7,685 bases of DNA from Promethearchaeota archaeon CR_4. GTDB taxonomy: Archaea; Asgardarchaeota; Lokiarchaeia; Sigyniarchaeales; CR-4. The first letter of the stretch is position 1; every line of letters starts with the position of its first letter. Shown one piece after another: positions 6,064 through 7,685 of the stretch. A program made the position numbers and the translations under genes. Location of the stretch: contig MBAA01000201.1 of NCBI GenBank assembly GCA_001940655.1, positions 18,583 to 26,267 of the forward strand, in the 5' to 3' direction. The notes under the pieces were generated by a model that had not been told where the DNA came from, searched no databases, and was given only the letters and a program-made list of their open reading frames with translations.

Positions 6064-7521
6064 ATGGCCGATATTGCAAGTCAGTTGGTCATTCTCATCA
6101 CTTTTGTGTCACTCCTCCTGATAGTGGGATCAGGGAAGGTTGACAAGACGGTGGTGGCCCTTGCTGCATCGGTCATCTCCTACATCGTCCTTGTGTTTTA
6201 CGAACACGTGCAACCATACGCATTGGTTGAGGATCTTTTTGGTACGTCACCCGGGTATGACAATCTTCACGCGTTAATCTTGGTATTCAGCATGCTCGCC
6301 ATTGTGGAAATCGGTAAAGATGGGGGCGTCTTCCAATTTCTCGCATTCAAGCTCGTCCAAATGACCAAGGGTCGCCCCCGCTTGATTATGGTCGTATTTT
6401 CCTGCATAACCGTCTTCATCACTGCAGTCTTGAGCGACATGCTCGCCATCATCATATTGCTCCCCCTTACAATCACGGTATGCCGGATCTTAGGGGTTGA
6501 TCCTCGCCCCTATCTCGTGGTACAAATCGTTATTGTGAAGGTGGGAGCGGTGATGTTGCTTATCTCGTCCGTTTCAAATATTGTGATTTCAGGATTCGCT
6601 GGGATAAGTTTTGTGGAATTCTTCATAAGCATTGGGACGGTGGCACTGATACTGCTCGTGGTAACGATCGGTGTCTTTCTTATGTTTAACCGGAATAGAC
6701 TCAGCAACCCTACACGAGGTATGGACATTCTCCTAGAATTTAATCCATGGACTTTCGTCCCAGATCGCAAGTTGATGCTGAAGTCGGCGGGCACGATTAT
6801 AGGGGTTATAGTGGGGTTTGCAGTTATACCGACGAATGTTCTTTCGCCAGATATAATTGCCTTTTTCGGGGCGGTGATTTTGTTCATCATCGCTAAGCTC
6901 AACGTTCAAGAGATATTCAAGAAAATTGACTTCAAATTGCTCTGCTATTTGATGGGAATTTTTGTCATCACTGGGGCTATGGAACGGGTAGGAATCATCC
7001 AGTTCCTCGCAAATTCCATTGCGACATTAAATTTGACAGAAGGATTCCCCACCTTCGTCTTTTTATTGTGGATTGCCGGATATTTAAGTGGGCCCGTTGA
7101 TAATATTGCAATCATGCGCGTATTGATACCGATTGCGAATCAACTAACAACTAATTTCTCTATGATCAATAAGCACTTGGCATTCAATGGGATTATCTTC
7201 GGCATAAATCTAGGGGACAATCTGACCCCGTTAGGAGATTCAATGCTAGGTATCCAAATTGCAGAACAGAATAAGTTCCCGATAAGCATCCGACGATTCT
7301 TCCTCATCGGATTTGTATCTACTAATTTGCAATTCCTAACCATCACTATCATATATGCTCTCTTTAGCATAGACTATGCATTATTGGGTGTCGTTCTACT
7401 AGCCATCCTCGCAGGCATCTTTGTACTCATATTTAAGCTTTTAAAGAGAAATGCTATGAAACACCCGAAAAATGAAGAGGCAGGTACTGGAGGAGGCCCA
7501 ACTGAGCTCCACAGTGAGTAA
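6064..7521 (+). CDS. Ion-transporter-superfamily permease (ArsB/NhaD/SLC13-like)
   Basis: A 485-aa membrane protein with about eleven to thirteen hydrophobic segments in two repeated halves, as in ArsB, NhaD, OCA2/P-protein and SLC13 carriers. First-half landmarks are VEIGKDGGVFQFLAFKLV (81-98), MTKGRPRLIMVV (100-111), AVLSDMLAIIILLPLTI (121-137) and the VGAVMLLISSVSNIVIS stretch (160-176). Second-half landmarks are TGAMERVGIIQFLA (303-316), SGPVDNIAI (342-350) and GINLGDNLTPLGD (380-392). In typical members the first half has a DN-V-T turn and a GGT-x-x-x-x-GDPPNI loop. Here SDMLAI and a hydrophobic serine-rich loop replace them, while the second half keeps DNI and a polar GDNLTPLGD loop. 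The cytosolic tail (about 461-485) is short, with a GTGGG stretch. Substrate and coupling ion cannot be told; family members move arsenite, sodium/protons or dicarboxylates. It is transcribed divergently from copy B and may be functionally unrelated. The start is the only in-frame ATG before helix 1. Confidence 0.85.
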   Translation: MADIASQLVILITFVSLLLIVGSGKVDKTVVALAASVISYIVLVFYEHVQPYALVEDLFGTSPGYDNLHALILVFSMLAIVEIGKDGGVFQFLAFKLVQMTKGRPRLIMVVFSCITVFITAVLSDMLAIIILLPLTITVCRILGVDPRPYLVVQIVIVKVGAVMLLISSVSNIVISGFAGISFVEFFISIGTVALILLVVTIGVFLMFNRNRLSNPTRGMDILLEFNPWTFVPDRKLMLKSAGTIIGVIVGFAVIPTNVLSPDIIAFFGAVILFIIAKLNVQEIFKKIDFKLLCYLMGIFVITGAMERVGIIQFLANSIATLNLTEGFPTFVFLLWIAGYLSGPVDNIAIMRVLIPIANQLTTNFSMINKHLAFNGIIFGINLGDNLTPLGDSMLGIQIAEQNKFPISIRRFFLIGFVSTNLQFLTITIIYALFSIDYALLGVVLLAILAGIFVLIFKLLKRNAMKHPKNEEAGTGGGPTELHSE

Positions 7522-7530
7522 TTAGGCAAA

Positions 7531-7543
7531 AAGGATTTATATT
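7531..7543 (+). promoter_or_regulatory. BRE and TATA box for the roadblock-like gene
   Basis: A purine-rich AAGG (7531-7534) followed by ATTTATATT (7535-7543) matches an archaeal BRE plus TATA box. Transcription would begin near 7565, leaving roughly 25 bases before the ATG at 7591. The box begins about ten bases after the permease stop, so the last gene probably has its own promoter. Confidence 0.5.
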
Positions 7544-7561
7544 AAAGGAGTACATCACGAA

Positions 7562-7597
7562 ATGGAATGGAAATTGGTTGTGTTTAAAAAATGCTGA
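7562..7597 (+). CDS. Possible 11-codon leader ORF overlapping the next gene
   Basis: ATG at 7562 encodes MEWKLVVFKKC and stops at TGA 7595-7597, overlapping the next start in the arrangement ATGCTGA (7591-7597). AAAGGAG (7544-7550) lies eleven bases upstream, and the gene that follows has no such motif at its own start. The overlap could couple translation of the two frames. If transcription starts near 7565, however, this ATG would not be transcribed, so the mini-ORF may be chance. Confidence 0.15.
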   Translation: MEWKLVVFKKC

Positions 7598-7685
7598 AAT
7601 CAGTCGAGAATTTGGTGAAAAACTTCCCCAACCTCGTAGATTACCTTATGTTCTTCAAGGATGGCACGGTCGTCCAGACATCATT
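7591..7685 (+). CDS. Roadblock/LC7-like protein, N-terminal fragment (runs off right edge)
   Basis: Thirty-one codons are visible from the ATG at 7591, and an in-frame TAA at 7585-7587 fixes it as the earliest ATG. The residues ENLVKNFPNLVDYLMFFKDG (6-25) followed by TVVQTS fit the opening of a roadblock/LC7 domain: a first helix ending in a proline-containing turn, a strand, then a DG turn and a second strand. Roadblock proteins are about 100-130 aa and act as dimeric scaffolds or regulators for small GTPases, and in Asgard archaea they are numerous. The fragment is short, so another fold with a similar beginning is possible. It lies on the strand opposite the longin-like pair, downstream of the permease. 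Confidence 0.5.
   Translation, partial: MLKSVENLVKNFPNLVDYLMFFKDGTVVQTS

Noticed and set aside
6510..6902. 130-codon minus-strand frame opposite the permease
   Set aside because: It is antisense to a gene with clear family motifs and has no promoter or ribosome site of its own.
1..7685. CRISPR array, tRNA, rRNA or insertion sequence
   Set aside because: I saw no regularly spaced repeats, no cloverleaf with a TTC arm, no rRNA-like tracts and no transposase in any frame.

Overview
The window looks archaeal and most probably comes from an Asgard-type archaeon. The sequence is moderately AT-rich. Its intergenic gaps hold archaeal TATA-like boxes at sensible distances from start codons, and Shine-Dalgarno motifs are patchy. 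Two large proteins begin with what looks like a longin-like domain, and a truncated roadblock-like gene sits at the right edge. Expanded longin and roadblock families beside small-GTPase biology are an Asgard hallmark. No rRNA, tRNA or other marker gene is present, so the lineage is inferred.

Layout, left to right. (1) The 5' part of trpD (anthranilate phosphoribosyltransferase) on the minus strand runs off the left edge. (2) About 300 bp without a confident gene contain two inverted repeats and a dubious 41-codon ORF. (3) A minus-strand gene encodes an eight-helix membrane protein resembling the stand-alone membrane half of bacterial and archaeal sensor proteins. (4) Two minus-strand paralogues of 560 and 564 aa lie in tandem, about 70-75% identical by eye and separated by 327 bp. 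Each has its own TATA-like box and a GAGG Shine-Dalgarno. (5) A divergent intergenic region with an inverted repeat leads to a plus-strand gene for an ArsB/NhaD/SLC13-type (ion transporter superfamily) permease. (6) A TATA-like promoter and an 11-codon mini-ORF precede the start of a roadblock-like gene cut by the right edge.

The main point of interest is the tandem pair. Their N-terminus (about residues 1-115) reads as a longin-like domain. Residues about 330-430 have a pattern that resembles the central DENN domain of eukaryotic Rab/Rag regulators. If a structure prediction confirms this, the pair would be archaeal longin-DENN modules next to a roadblock protein, which would suggest a small-GTPase regulatory locus. 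This is pattern recognition without a search or structure.

TrpD belongs to tryptophan biosynthesis and appears functionally unrelated to the rest. The permease and the eight-helix protein are membrane neighbours whose link to the longin-like pair cannot be established from this window.
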